The notes under the pieces: model-generated
What the model saw: only the letters and a program-made list of their open reading frames with translations
Databases searched by the model: none
Told to the model about the DNA's origin: nothing
Program-made: the position numbers and the translations under genes
Shown: positions 26,301 through 34,846 of the stretch, piece by piece
Numbering within the stretch: the stretch's first letter is position 1
Layout of the letters: each line of letters opens with the position of its first letter
Assembly (NCBI RefSeq): GCF_022968795.1
Contig: NZ_JALJRB010000013.1
Span: 56,292 to 120,291 of the forward strand
Length of the DNA: 64,000 bases
Reading direction: 5' to 3'
Source: Desulfatitalea alkaliphila
GTDB lineage: Bacteria > Desulfobacterota > Desulfobacteria > Desulfobacterales > Desulfosarcinaceae

Positions 26301-26669
26301 ATGAGTGATTCAAAACAACCCGGGCTGACCGCATCCGAAGAGATGCTCGCCAGAACCTTCGACGCATGGCGCAAGGAATTCCGAGGGATTCTGGAAAACC
26401 ACCGCCGTGAAATTCAGGACCGGCTGGAGAAGATCGAACGGGAAATCGAAAAGAAATCTGACAAGGAGAATGTCGAGGTGCTGGTTCGCGGCATCAATTC
26501 AGACCTGCACCGCCACGCTGAGGAGATTGACCGGCTCCACACCCGGGTCAGCAGCAAGGTGGGTACGGAGACCATGTGGAAAATTGTCGGGCTGACACTG
26601 GGAATCGGCACCGCTGTCGGCGGGCTTGTCGGCTATCTGATCAATTTAACCTTGAGGCTGAAACCATGA
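26301..26669 (+). CDS. Small membrane protein with coiled coil (XhlA/holin-like)
   Basis: 122 residues: an N-terminal polar helix and coiled coil (~15-85), then a single hydrophobic segment at ~94-116 (KIVGLTLGIGTAVGGLVGYL) and a short basic tail. Coiled coil plus one C-terminal membrane anchor resembles XhlA-type lysis accessory proteins. Here it lies between the spike and PAAR genes, so a role in membrane contact of the tail or in lysis is equally possible. Overlaps the PAAR gene by four bases. Confidence 0.65.
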   Translation: MSDSKQPGLTASEEMLARTFDAWRKEFRGILENHRREIQDRLEKIEREIEKKSDKENVEVLVRGINSDLHRHAEEIDRLHTRVSSKVGTETMWKIVGLTLGIGTAVGGLVGYLINLTLRLKP

Positions 26670-26932
26670 GCGGACCACAGGCACGTCTCGGAGATGTCAG
26701 CAGTCACGGCGGGGTGATTGTCACATCCGCCGTCCGAACCATGGTGAACGGCATACCGGTGGCTCGTATGGGCGACCTGCACGTCTGCCCAATCCCCGGA
26801 CATGGCGTCACGCCCATTGTTACCGGAAGCATGACCACCATTACCGAAGGCAGCCCCAACGCCAGAATCGGCGACATAACCGCCTGCGGAGCAGTGATTG
26901 TTGCGGGCAGCCCGAACACCATAGACAATTGA
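26666..26932 (+). CDS. PAAR-domain spike tip
   Basis: 88 residues forming two PAAR-type repeats: GPQARLGDVSSHGG, VARMGDLHVCPIPGHG and ARIGDITACGAVIVAG. Conserved Cys/His (H and C around the middle, C near the end) would bind the metal ion at the needle apex. It sharpens the gpV-like spike for membrane piercing. The correct start is the ATG at 26666 overlapping the upstream stop; a longer open frame upstream lacks support. Confidence 0.92.
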   Translation: MSGPQARLGDVSSHGGVIVTSAVRTMVNGIPVARMGDLHVCPIPGHGVTPIVTGSMTTITEGSPNARIGDITACGAVIVAGSPNTIDN

Positions 26933-26942
26933 GGAAATTTGC

Positions 26943-27248
26943 ATGCCGGAAGAATCAACCATACCGACACATCCATATTGGGACGTTTTCCCCAAGCTGA
27001 TCCGCGTCTCTACTTCTGAATGGCCGCAAACCATTCCGCTCTCCATTCGGGGCTCTGTTGAATCACCGGTGTTTGAATCTTCCAACAGCGATGTCGCCGA
27101 GGTGGATGAAGCGGGAAATGTGATCTGCGGTATGCAGCCCGGCGCTGCCATTGTCATGGTCTGGCGCTCGGATGACCGCCTGAGTGTTCGCCATGTTCAA
27201 GTTGAAGTGTACGGTACGCCAATGGGTGGAGGAGAAATGCCCTCATGA
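26943..27248 (+). CDS. Ig/Big-like domain protein, paralogue of next gene
   Basis: 101 residues forming one bacterial-Ig-like (Big2-type) beta domain: IPLSIRGS, then SSNSDVAEVDEAGNVICGMQPGAAIVMVW. It is clearly related along its length to the N-terminal ~90 residues of the following gene, so the pair arose by tandem duplication. Big-like domains in tail proteins usually serve weak binding to cell surfaces or act as spacers. Overlaps the next gene by four bases. Confidence 0.75.
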   Translation: MPEESTIPTHPYWDVFPKLIRVSTSEWPQTIPLSIRGSVESPVFESSNSDVAEVDEAGNVICGMQPGAAIVMVWRSDDRLSVRHVQVEVYGTPMGGGEMPS

Positions 27249-28261
27249 CCGAACAACTCGACATTCCGGCCTATTGGGAGATTTATCCTCAGAGCATCCG
27301 ACTCTCGCTATCTTATTTCGAGCAGCGCATCCCGCTATCTGTTCGCGGCAGTGGCTTGAACCCGCAGTTCATTTCATCCAACCCGGCCGTGGCCTATGTG
27401 GATGACGAGGGCTTTCTGGTCAGCGGGCTGCAGATTGGCAACGCCATGATTATGGCGTGGAGTTCAGATGCCCGGCAGAGCCTGCGCCATTTGAATGTCG
27501 AGGTCCGTGATCCGTCGTGGTTCGCCAATCATCCCGACTTCTTGCTCGATCTGGGCACCAGTGTTCATCTTGTCGGTTCTGTTGTGGATGCGCTCAACGC
27601 CCGACCGCTTGCAGGTGTTTTGGTAACCATACGGCGCAGCGAGGAAGGTCCGATTGTGGCGCAGCAGATCACCGATGCCTCCGGCCAGTATGAAATGGAG
27701 CTGTTCGAAGGACTCTATGTTTACGAAGCAAGCACGCCCAACTATATCGATGCCCATGGCCTGCTGAACGTCCTCGAATCAGGAAGCTCCGGCCAGAATA
27801 TCGTGCTCTCCCCGGAACTCAACGGACAGGTGGCCCGCATCGTTTTGCAGTGGGGACTTAATCCCCGGGATCTTGATTCTCACCTGCGCGGTCCCCGTCC
27901 GGGTGGCGGCACGTTTCATGTCTATTACTCGACAGATTATGTGCAGGATTGCGGCGAGCTGGATGTGGATGACACCTCATCTTACGGGCCGGAGACCATC
28001 ACCATGCATCGGCTGGTGGCCGGAACCTATCGCTACAGTGTTCACGACTACACCAACCGCAACTCGAGCACCAGTACAGGTCTGGCCGGATCAGGCGCGA
28101 CCGTGAAAGTGTTTTATTACGACGGCCGGGAATACACCTTCAATGTGCCCAATCAACCCGGGACCGTCTGGAATGTATTTGAAATCAACGGAACCACCGG
28201 AGCGATCACCGCCCTCAACCAGATGGAGTTTGAGTCGAATCCGGGCAGCGTAGGAATTTAG
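27245..28261 (+). CDS. Multidomain beta protein: Big-like, carboxypeptidase-regulatory-like, DUF2135-like
   Basis: 338 residues. The first ~90 repeat the Big-like domain of the preceding gene. Residues ~95-190 look like a carboxypeptidase-regulatory-type beta sandwich (VVDALNARPLAGVLVTIRR, DASGQYEMELFEGLY). Residues ~200-320 begin LQWGLNPRDLDSHLRGP, the signature of DUF2135/YfaP-like domains. All are secretable adhesion-type folds, although no signal peptide is present, in keeping with a virion protein. Likely a tail or baseplate appendage for host-surface contact. Confidence 0.75.
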   Translation: MTEQLDIPAYWEIYPQSIRLSLSYFEQRIPLSVRGSGLNPQFISSNPAVAYVDDEGFLVSGLQIGNAMIMAWSSDARQSLRHLNVEVRDPSWFANHPDFLLDLGTSVHLVGSVVDALNARPLAGVLVTIRRSEEGPIVAQQITDASGQYEMELFEGLYVYEASTPNYIDAHGLLNVLESGSSGQNIVLSPELNGQVARIVLQWGLNPRDLDSHLRGPRPGGGTFHVYYSTDYVQDCGELDVDDTSSYGPETITMHRLVAGTYRYSVHDYTNRNSSTSTGLAGSGATVKVFYYDGREYTFNVPNQPGTVWNVFEINGTTGAITALNQMEFESNPGSVGI

Positions 28262-28271
28262 GAGAACGCCC

Positions 28272-29162
28272 ATGATATCCATAGAAGAACCTCAGGCCGG
28301 AGCCGTGGTCGAACAGACCGATTCCGGCGAAAACCATTTCATTCTCAAAGACATGGCGCTGCAGCTTGCGGGGATCAAAGCTGAAATCGCAGGCATGAAG
28401 ACCATTATCGAAGCCTCTCACAATGCATCAGAAGCATTGAAACAGCAGGCACAGGAAGCGCTGGAAGCACACATTCAGAATACACAGGATTATATGGATC
28501 AAGTCACGACCGAGCCGCCGCCTGATTTCTATCCGTTTGCCTCGCTTCCCGAAGGAAGTCAGGTGAAAGACCTGCCGGACGGCAATCGACTGTTTACCCT
28601 GTCTGATGGCATGATCCTCAAGACCAACGATGACCACACCATTTCGGTCATTGTCGATGGCGAGCCCCATGTCGTTACACCCGGACCGGCAACCTCCGTG
28701 GAAGTCAGTCCCGGCCGCATCTATGAACTGGTGCCCGAATGGATAGAAACCACGGTGGAACAGGCCGGAATCGAGGGCCTCCCGATCTCGGCCCAAGTGG
28801 ATCAATTGACCGAACATCGCTTCAGCATCGAGCTTGCCCCATACAGGTTGCTGCTCGACCATCAGTTGAAAACACTGTCCGTCATCAATCCCTCCGGCAG
28901 CATCGATATCCTCGGCATTGCCCGAATTGAAGGTGTCGGCGAGACCATCACCGTCCGAATTCTGGCCGATGGAGCCAAGGGTTTTTCCTGTGAAGAGAGC
29001 GGGCATGGCGGCCTCATCGAGAGCGGCGGCACCATTCATCTCTCCATGAAAAGCGGCACCAGTCTGATTGTCCGCTTTCCGGATGATGGCTCGGGTGAAA
29101 ATGGCGGCTCCATCAGCTGTCAGGGGCTCTGTAATCTTGAATGTGAGGAGCGTGATCTATGA
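28272..29162 (+). CDS. Unknown baseplate-region structural protein
   Basis: 296 residues: a helical N-terminus (~30-80, coiled-coil character), then beta-rich sequence with many Asp/Gly turns, and two cysteines close to the C-terminus (CQGLCNLECEE). No family recognised. It follows the Ig-like proteins with an 11-base gap, and its stop overlaps the gp25-like gene by four bases. A structural role in the baseplate periphery is inferred only from context. Confidence 0.65.
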   Translation: MISIEEPQAGAVVEQTDSGENHFILKDMALQLAGIKAEIAGMKTIIEASHNASEALKQQAQEALEAHIQNTQDYMDQVTTEPPPDFYPFASLPEGSQVKDLPDGNRLFTLSDGMILKTNDDHTISVIVDGEPHVVTPGPATSVEVSPGRIYELVPEWIETTVEQAGIEGLPISAQVDQLTEHRFSIELAPYRLLLDHQLKTLSVINPSGSIDILGIARIEGVGETITVRILADGAKGFSCEESGHGGLIESGGTIHLSMKSGTSLIVRFPDDGSGENGGSISCQGLCNLECEERDL

Positions 29163-29572
29163 ACTACGATTTTCTCGGTACAGGGCTGAAATTCCCTCTG
29201 AACTTTCAATCCATATCCGGTGGAGCCGAAGTCTCCACATCGACCTCCCGGGAGCATGAACATATCCGGGAAAGCATCATTCAGATTCTTGGGACAAGGC
29301 CCGGTGAGCGATTCATGAACCCTGAGTTCGGCTCGAAACTGAAAGATCTGGTGTTCGAGCAGAATGATGAAGTGCTTAAAGGTCTCATCCGCCATCATGT
29401 CATCGATGCGATCCGCCGCTGGGAAAAACGTGTGGTCATTACCGACGTGTCCTTCGACGATTCCGCCCGCAACAAAGACCTCAACCAACTGCCTGTCATC
29501 ATTTCCTATCGGGTCATCCAGACTCAGGTCGAAGGAAACCTCGTTTACCCGTTCTTCCGGGAACTTCCTTAG
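29159..29572 (+). CDS. Baseplate wedge protein gp25/gpW-like
   Basis: 137 residues. The EPR-like motif of gp25 (here ILGTRPGERFMNPEFGSKL) lies at ~48-68, with a following LVFEQND. Gp25 nucleates sheath assembly at the baseplate. Length is usual. It ends the transcription unit; the fifth promoter-like element begins five bases after its stop. Confidence 0.93.
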   Translation: MNYDFLGTGLKFPLNFQSISGGAEVSTSTSREHEHIRESIIQILGTRPGERFMNPEFGSKLKDLVFEQNDEVLKGLIRHHVIDAIRRWEKRVVITDVSFDDSARNKDLNQLPVIISYRVIQTQVEGNLVYPFFRELP

Positions 29573-29576
29573 ACCT

Positions 29577-29607
29577 CCGACACTTCCAGACTGCTTCCGG
29601 TAAGTAA
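29577..29607 (+). promoter_or_regulatory. Repeated phage promoter-like element, copy E
   Basis: CCGACAC at 29577 and CCGGTAAGTAA at 29597-29607, spacing 20 bp. A six-pair hairpin GCGGAG/CTCCGC (29617-29635) sits near the predicted 5' end of the transcript, and AACCGGAGG is the ribosome site of the gpJ-like gene at 29665. Predicted to drive the gpJ-gpI-fibre unit down to the terminator at 39254. Confidence 0.7.
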
Positions 29608-29664
29608 TCGGCGTGTGCGGAGTTTATCGCTCCGCTTAAAACCGACGAACGAACCGGAGGCACA

Positions 29665-31074
29665 ATGGGCCGCGCAAGCATTGAATATATCAACAAGGAT
29701 TACGAATCAATCCGGCAGGAACTGCTGGCCAAAGTGCCGCAGCTGACGGACCGCTGGACCGATTTCAATCACTCCGACCTTGGAGTTGTTCTGCTGGAAC
29801 TGTTCTGTGGTGTCGGTGACATGCTGGCTTATTACCTCGATGCGCAGGCTGCCGAGGCATTTCTGCCCACAGCACGCCAGCGTCAGAACGTGATCAATCT
29901 CTGCAAGCTCATCGGCTATCAGCTCGATACGCCGGTCTCTTCCACAACCACCATCCGCTTTTCACTGGCTGCTCCTCTCGATGCTGATCTGCCGATTCCG
30001 GCCGGAACTCAGTGCCGGGCGCTGCTTGAAGATGGCAAGGCCGATTTTGAAACCGTGGATGATGCCTTCATTCCTCGTGGTGAACTCTCCGTCGATATTT
30101 ATGCCCGTCAGGGAATCCGCAAATCCGAGGAGCTGGAAGCCACCGGAAAGCCTTGGCAGCGTTTTCACTTGAGCGGTGTATCCATCGCCCAGGCAACCAT
30201 CCGTGTTTTTATCGATGATGATATCTGGAGTGAGGTTCGCCATTTTCAGGAAAGCGACGGCGGCAGCCTTCACTTCATGGCCGACACGGATGCCTTGGAT
30301 ATTACCTCCATTCTCTTTGGTGATGGCCAATCCGGAGCGGTTCCCGCTACCGGAAAAACCATTTCAGTGAGTTGGCTCGAAAGTCTCGGAGCCAAGGGAA
30401 ATATCGGTCCGGGCCGCATCACGCAGCTTCTGTCAGCCGTCTATCACGACGGTGCTCAAATCCCTTTGACCGTCTCCAATCCGGTGGCTGCTACCGGCGG
30501 CTTATCCCGGGAGACCATTCAACATGCACGCAATCAGGCTCCGGCCGAACTGCGCAGTCTCTGGAAGGCGGTAACGCTTCAGGACTACAAGGCGCTTGCC
30601 GAGGGCTATCCCGGAGTTGCCAAAGCCAAGGTGCTCGACACCAACGACTGCCAGAACATCCGTTATTACAACGTCCATCTGGCCATCGCCCCCAATGGCG
30701 GCGGCATGCCTTCCGGGCTGCTCAAGCGTGATCTGGCTGAATATCTGGAACGCCGCAAGGTGATCACCGTCGAAGTGAAGCTGTTCGATCCGGTGTACCG
30801 GCCCATTCATATCGATTGTGAAGTTTATGCATGGCCGGGTGAAGCACTCGAAAATGTGCGCAGTCGAATCGAATCAGCTCTGGCAGATTTTTTCGCTTTC
30901 GATCAGGTGAGCTTCGGCCAGACCATCCATTCATCCGATCTCATTGCCCTGATCGATGGTGTTCGGGGAGTCAGTCACATTCGGCTCTATACGCCCCAGC
31001 TGGATGTGGAACTTGGGCGCGGTGAAATACCGGTTCTCGGAACGGTCAATCTCAATATGCGGAGGGCCGAATAG
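29665..31074 (+). CDS. Baseplate J-like protein (gp6-like wedge)
   Basis: 469 residues. N-terminal YINKDYESIRQELLAKVPQL, DLGVVLLELFCGVGDMLAYYLD and LPTARQRQNVINL are typical of baseplate J/gp47 proteins; the C-terminal half has NVHLAIAPNGGG and a closing gp6-like core. Forms the wedge that encircles the hub and triggers contraction. The stop overlaps the next GTG start by one base, so gpI is coupled. Confidence 0.92.
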   Translation: MGRASIEYINKDYESIRQELLAKVPQLTDRWTDFNHSDLGVVLLELFCGVGDMLAYYLDAQAAEAFLPTARQRQNVINLCKLIGYQLDTPVSSTTTIRFSLAAPLDADLPIPAGTQCRALLEDGKADFETVDDAFIPRGELSVDIYARQGIRKSEELEATGKPWQRFHLSGVSIAQATIRVFIDDDIWSEVRHFQESDGGSLHFMADTDALDITSILFGDGQSGAVPATGKTISVSWLESLGAKGNIGPGRITQLLSAVYHDGAQIPLTVSNPVAATGGLSRETIQHARNQAPAELRSLWKAVTLQDYKALAEGYPGVAKAKVLDTNDCQNIRYYNVHLAIAPNGGGMPSGLLKRDLAEYLERRKVITVEVKLFDPVYRPIHIDCEVYAWPGEALENVRSRIESALADFFAFDQVSFGQTIHSSDLIALIDGVRGVSHIRLYTPQLDVELGRGEIPVLGTVNLNMRRAE

Positions 31075-32648
31075 TGGCGGACTGGTTCCAGAACAACCTC
31101 ATCGACCTGCTGCCGCCGCTGTATGAGCACAAGGATGAAAGCGGCGACCTTCGCTCTCTGCTTTCACTCCCGGCAGGCACGCTCGATGAGATCAAGGAGG
31201 TCATCGACAGGTTCCCCGACATTTTTGATGTGGAGCGCTGTGACGAGCGTTTTCTGCCCTTGCTCGCGTATTTGGTCGGCCACCGCTATGACGGCACGGA
31301 CACGCCGGAAAACCAGCGTCGTCTGATTCGTGAGGCGGTTGAAATCTACCGGCGCAAAGGGACCATCCCCGCCATCGATCGCAGCCTTGCATCAATTGGC
31401 TGGGAGGGCCAGATCGAAGAAACCTTCCGCAGCGCCCTCCGTTTGAATTCCCGCTCCCGTTTGAGCTCGGCAAAACTCCCCGGCAATGTGTTCAGCCTCG
31501 GAGTGTATCGGGTTCACAGTCTCAACCTGGCCGAAGGTGTACGGGATGCATTGTCATTTCATCACCCGGCTGGCACTCGGGCGTTTTTTCTGCAGTGGCT
31601 GGCCACGTTTCTGGAGATCGGTGCCGATCTGGAATTTCAGAACGCCGCCCATGTCCGCAGTGTGGTTCTGGCTTTTCTCGATGAAACCTTCGTGCTGGGA
31701 AGAAGCCGTCTCGGCTCCTGTCGCCATCTGACCAACAAGCAGCGGATATACGATTACCTGCAGCTGACCAGCACTGTTGAGATGGTTCCGGAAATCGACC
31801 GGGCCGCCAATAAGGTCTCCCGTTTTCATGGCCGTCAAAACAGGATGCGCCTCAATTACAGGCCGCTCAACGAAAGACGGCTGGTGAATACCTCCATCCG
31901 TGAGGACAGGCTGTCCTTCTGCAACCCGATCTATACCGGAAGGGATTATTTCACCGATATTGTCGAATCCGGTTTCAACCTCTCGGATGATCATCTCAAC
32001 CGCCGCAAACTTTCCTTTGCCGATGCGGAAACCCTTTACTGCTTTCGGCAGAAAGACCTCTTTTCAATTCTGCAGGCGGAGGCTTCGGAAGCCCTGCAGA
32101 ACAGACAGGCTTTCGGCTTCAACATCGAAGCGAGAAACCGGCAATGCTTCCAACTGGGCCGCTCACCGCTCAACGGCGATGTGGTCATCAATGCCATTCA
32201 GGGCGGACACAGCAGTGCGCTGCTGGTTGCCGCCGCCGGATGCAAAGCCGGTGTCACCGAAGCATCAGATCTGATCAACCGCTGGCGTCGGAGAGGGCCT
32301 GTATTCAAGCTCAACGCGAATGTCCTCAACAACCGGACTTTGACCAATGCGAACCTCACCGGAGAACGGGCATCGCTTGAAGTCTATGTGGATACAGGTT
32401 CTCTCCAACGCCCACGGATCGTGCCTTTGAGCCTGAACCAACGCGCCCTCAACACGACCTCTTTACGCCTCTCCGTGGATCGGACCCGACCGCTCCGCAT
32501 CGGACGGATGAAACTCAATCAGGCGGGTTTCCGGTTCACCGAGCCTTCCTACCGATGGCTGTTCCGTCAACAGGATTTCAGCGAGGCGCAGGAAGCCGCA
32601 ACAGAGAGCGCCGTGAACAAATATCAAGTAACCCAATGGCCTGTTTAA
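31074..32648 (+). CDS. Baseplate/tail protein I-like with C-terminal repeats
   Basis: 524 residues. The first ~180 match the P2 gpI family: LLPPLYEHKDESGDLRSLLSLP, FLPLLAYLVGHRYDGTDTPENQRRLI and EIYRRKGTIPAIDRSL. Residues ~230-510 are not in normal gpI proteins. They hold a loose repeat of the type LNxRxL-x4-8-LxxxR (RPLNERRL, LNRRKL, LNNRTL, LNQRAL), suggesting a solenoid attachment arm for fibres. GTG start, coupled to gpJ. Confidence 0.85.
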   Translation: MADWFQNNLIDLLPPLYEHKDESGDLRSLLSLPAGTLDEIKEVIDRFPDIFDVERCDERFLPLLAYLVGHRYDGTDTPENQRRLIREAVEIYRRKGTIPAIDRSLASIGWEGQIEETFRSALRLNSRSRLSSAKLPGNVFSLGVYRVHSLNLAEGVRDALSFHHPAGTRAFFLQWLATFLEIGADLEFQNAAHVRSVVLAFLDETFVLGRSRLGSCRHLTNKQRIYDYLQLTSTVEMVPEIDRAANKVSRFHGRQNRMRLNYRPLNERRLVNTSIREDRLSFCNPIYTGRDYFTDIVESGFNLSDDHLNRRKLSFADAETLYCFRQKDLFSILQAEASEALQNRQAFGFNIEARNRQCFQLGRSPLNGDVVINAIQGGHSSALLVAAAGCKAGVTEASDLINRWRRRGPVFKLNANVLNNRTLTNANLTGERASLEVYVDTGSLQRPRIVPLSLNQRALNTTSLRLSVDRTRPLRIGRMKLNQAGFRFTEPSYRWLFRQQDFSEAQEAATESAVNKYQVTQWPV

Positions 32649-32657
32649 GGAGAGATT

Positions 32658-33251
32658 ATGGCAATTCACTTATACCTCGATGAACAGTTGACCCAGCAGA
32701 TTTCGGAAGGCGATTTCAGCAATCCGGATGCGGACAACTACAACGGTACGGATGGAGAAATCAAAGACCGGCAGATTTTCGTGGCCAATGAACAAACCAC
32801 GCTCGCCGCACCGATCGATGACATCCAGACCGACATAGAACTGACCGAACCGCGCTTTGCCGATGCGGAATACATTGTGATCGGCACCGAGCAGATGCAG
32901 ATCCTTTCCGGCGGCGGAACCACCAATCTGAGCGTAAGACGCGCCGTAGCCAACACCGTGGCAGCATCCCACGCGGCCGATGCGCCGGTCTATTCCGGAT
33001 ATGACTATACAGGGCTGGTGGTGGACCCGATCGACGAGTTCGAAACCGATGAATCGGTCTGGTACAAGCTCGCGCTCACGCAGGCCGAACTCGATACCGC
33101 CACCCAAAGCGCTCCGCTCAACATCGGAGCCAAGGCCCACAATCAGACCATCTCTTTCTGGCGTCGCTGCACGGTACTTTCGGGCACTCCTGTCCAGAAC
33201 AAGATCGACATAAAGTTGCGCCTCACCGGAACAGAGAACCCCGTTTTATAA
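32658..33251 (+). CDS. Unknown tail/fibre-associated protein
   Basis: 197 residues. An acidic N-terminal third is followed by a beta-rich domain with a short motif IGTEQMQILSGGGTTNLSVRR (read in parts) that resembles the trimeric-fibre or receptor-binding beta proteins of baseplates. No recognised family. AAGGAGAG lies seven bases before the start. Located between gpI and fibre-like genes, so a fibre or baseplate connector is plausible. Confidence 0.6.
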   Translation: MAIHLYLDEQLTQQISEGDFSNPDADNYNGTDGEIKDRQIFVANEQTTLAAPIDDIQTDIELTEPRFADAEYIVIGTEQMQILSGGGTTNLSVRRAVANTVAASHAADAPVYSGYDYTGLVVDPIDEFETDESVWYKLALTQAELDTATQSAPLNIGAKAHNQTISFWRRCTVLSGTPVQNKIDIKLRLTGTENPVL

Positions 33252-33261
33252 GGAGTGAACC

Positions 33262-34251
33262 ATGGCTTATCAAAGTATTCAGGGAACCGCCAGCGGCCGA
33301 TTGGACCTGCTGAACAAGATCAAAGATTTTCTGGTCACCACCGTTGGCTGGACATTGCATGACGACCAGTCCGCCGATGCACGGCCATACTATGTATTCA
33401 AGTCTGTCGGGGAATCCGGAGCGGAAGATATCTATCTGCGTTTTCAGATCGGGCAGAGCTCCGGTCGCATTGAAGTGGCCGCTTTCCAGTATTGGGACAA
33501 CACCACGCAGACCGCTGTCAACGAAGGGTTTTCCAGCAGTTATAACTATATCCGAGCGGAGGACACCGCCGATTTTATTTACTGGCTGTATGCCGACCTC
33601 GATCATGTATTCATCGTCAGCAAGATTGTCTCGACCTACTACGGCCATTACAGCGGTTCCATCAAACGGTTCTGGTCTTCGGCTGTTGCCATCACCCAAG
33701 CAGCGATTGTCAACGGCAGTGCCATGGTGACGCAGGTCAACGATGCATCGATCTTCACACCCGATCAGCATTACATCATCAAAGACGATGCCAATATCGA
33801 GCGGATCAAAATTACCGCCATCGATACGGTTGCCACGCCCAATACCGTGACCATTGAAACACTCGTCAGTGATTTTGCGGCCGGGGCCAAAATTGGCGAG
33901 GACCCGCAGCCGGTCATCACCGGTTACTACAACATGCCAAGCACCTTTTACGCTGTGAACAAGTTCGACGGCTGGACTTCCGCCAGCGGACAACGCGGCC
34001 GTTGCGGTGCGGCCCACGGCAACCTGCAAAGCGATACCGATCCCGAACGCCGCTACGACACCACCATTCTTTTCCCATGGCTGGTCAGCATGAATGGCGC
34101 TGACAGCTATCAGGAGCTGCGTGGGGAACTCATCGAAATCTATGCCACCGGCGGAGCCAACGTGGCCTCCGAGGACACCGTTGAAATCGGCTCGGATTCC
34201 TATCGGGTGTTCAACCTTTCCGGCGGCGGCTGGTGTGCAATTAAGGAGTAA
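33262..34251 (+). CDS. Probable tail fibre/receptor-binding protein
   Basis: 329 residues, aromatic-, Ser-, Thr- and Gly-rich, beta-dominated, without membrane segments. It starts MAYQSIQGTASGRLDLLNKI and contains YYVFKSVGE and FYAVNKFDGWTS. Composition and place fit a fibre or its tip, similar to proteins seen in large myoviruses after gpI, but I do not recognise a domain. AAGGAG precedes the ATG by nine bases. Confidence 0.6.
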   Translation: MAYQSIQGTASGRLDLLNKIKDFLVTTVGWTLHDDQSADARPYYVFKSVGESGAEDIYLRFQIGQSSGRIEVAAFQYWDNTTQTAVNEGFSSSYNYIRAEDTADFIYWLYADLDHVFIVSKIVSTYYGHYSGSIKRFWSSAVAITQAAIVNGSAMVTQVNDASIFTPDQHYIIKDDANIERIKITAIDTVATPNTVTIETLVSDFAAGAKIGEDPQPVITGYYNMPSTFYAVNKFDGWTSASGQRGRCGAAHGNLQSDTDPERRYDTTILFPWLVSMNGADSYQELRGELIEIYATGGANVASEDTVEIGSDSYRVFNLSGGGWCAIKE

Positions 34252-34256
34252 GGCTC

Positions 34257-34388
34257 ATGGCTGTTGTTAAAGGACAAATCAAAACCACAACCCAAGTGAA
34301 AGGTCGGCGTGTTCCGCAGCCGCTGGCAAATCTCAACAAGGGACAGGCATTCAAGATGACCGGGAGGATTCGTCGTGGCCGTGCATAA
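34257..34388 (+). CDS. Very small basic protein (43 aa), unknown
   Basis: Codons from ATG 34257 to TAA 34386-34388 encode 43 residues beginning MAVVKGQIKTTTQ and ending RIRRGRA, strongly basic (about ten Lys/Arg). AAGGAG lies eight bases upstream of the ATG, and it fills the gap between two structural genes. It overlaps the next GTG start by 14 bases, and that start's GGGAGGA lies within this gene. These signs support translation; the function is unknown. A similar small protein precedes tail-fibre genes in some phages, but I cannot verify homology. Confidence 0.6.
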   Translation: MAVVKGQIKTTTQVKGRRVPQPLANLNKGQAFKMTGRIRRGRA

Positions 34389-34836
34389 GGGAGCAATCAT
34401 CAGACCTGCCGTTATCCGGGGCATTCGCAGCCCCGAATTTCAGGTCAACCTGCCGCCTGTGCAGGGAGCCTATTTCGACCTGTTCGGCCCCCGAGATCAA
34501 AGGCGGACCGTCGTGATTCAGGCAGATGCCTCTGTCAGGGCTTCAAACCAGCGTTCAACGGTGGCTGACAATCAGGTCATTGTGGCGGGCCGCATCGAGC
34601 GGGATGCCGATACCTGGCTGATTATCCCGCAGGCATTTGAACAGCTGGCTTTTGCCGCCGTCCGGGTGACGCATCCCCGGGAGGCAATGCTGGATACAGC
34701 TCTTAGGATCAGCGGCTATCAGGCATTGACGGCCGATACCGCCCAGCATCTGGAGCAGCAGTTTGGCCGTTCCGCCGACGCGGGGCTGACCATTTTCAAT
34801 GTGATTATCAACGAAGAACACGAGATTCAAACATAA
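34375..34836 (+). CDS. Unknown tail-region protein
   Basis: 153 residues, beta-rich, no membrane segment. The start at GTG 34375 has GGGAGGA seven bases upstream; a second GTG two codons later is possible. The core DNQVIVAGRIERDADTWLIIP and the following AVRVTHPREAMLDTALRI resemble nothing I can name. Lies in the fibre region between a basic peptide gene and the next fibre gene. Confidence 0.65.
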   Translation: MAVHKGAIIRPAVIRGIRSPEFQVNLPPVQGAYFDLFGPRDQRRTVVIQADASVRASNQRSTVADNQVIVAGRIERDADTWLIIPQAFEQLAFAAVRVTHPREAMLDTALRISGYQALTADTAQHLEQQFGRSADAGLTIFNVIINEEHEIQT

Positions 34837-34846
34837 GGAGAAGACC

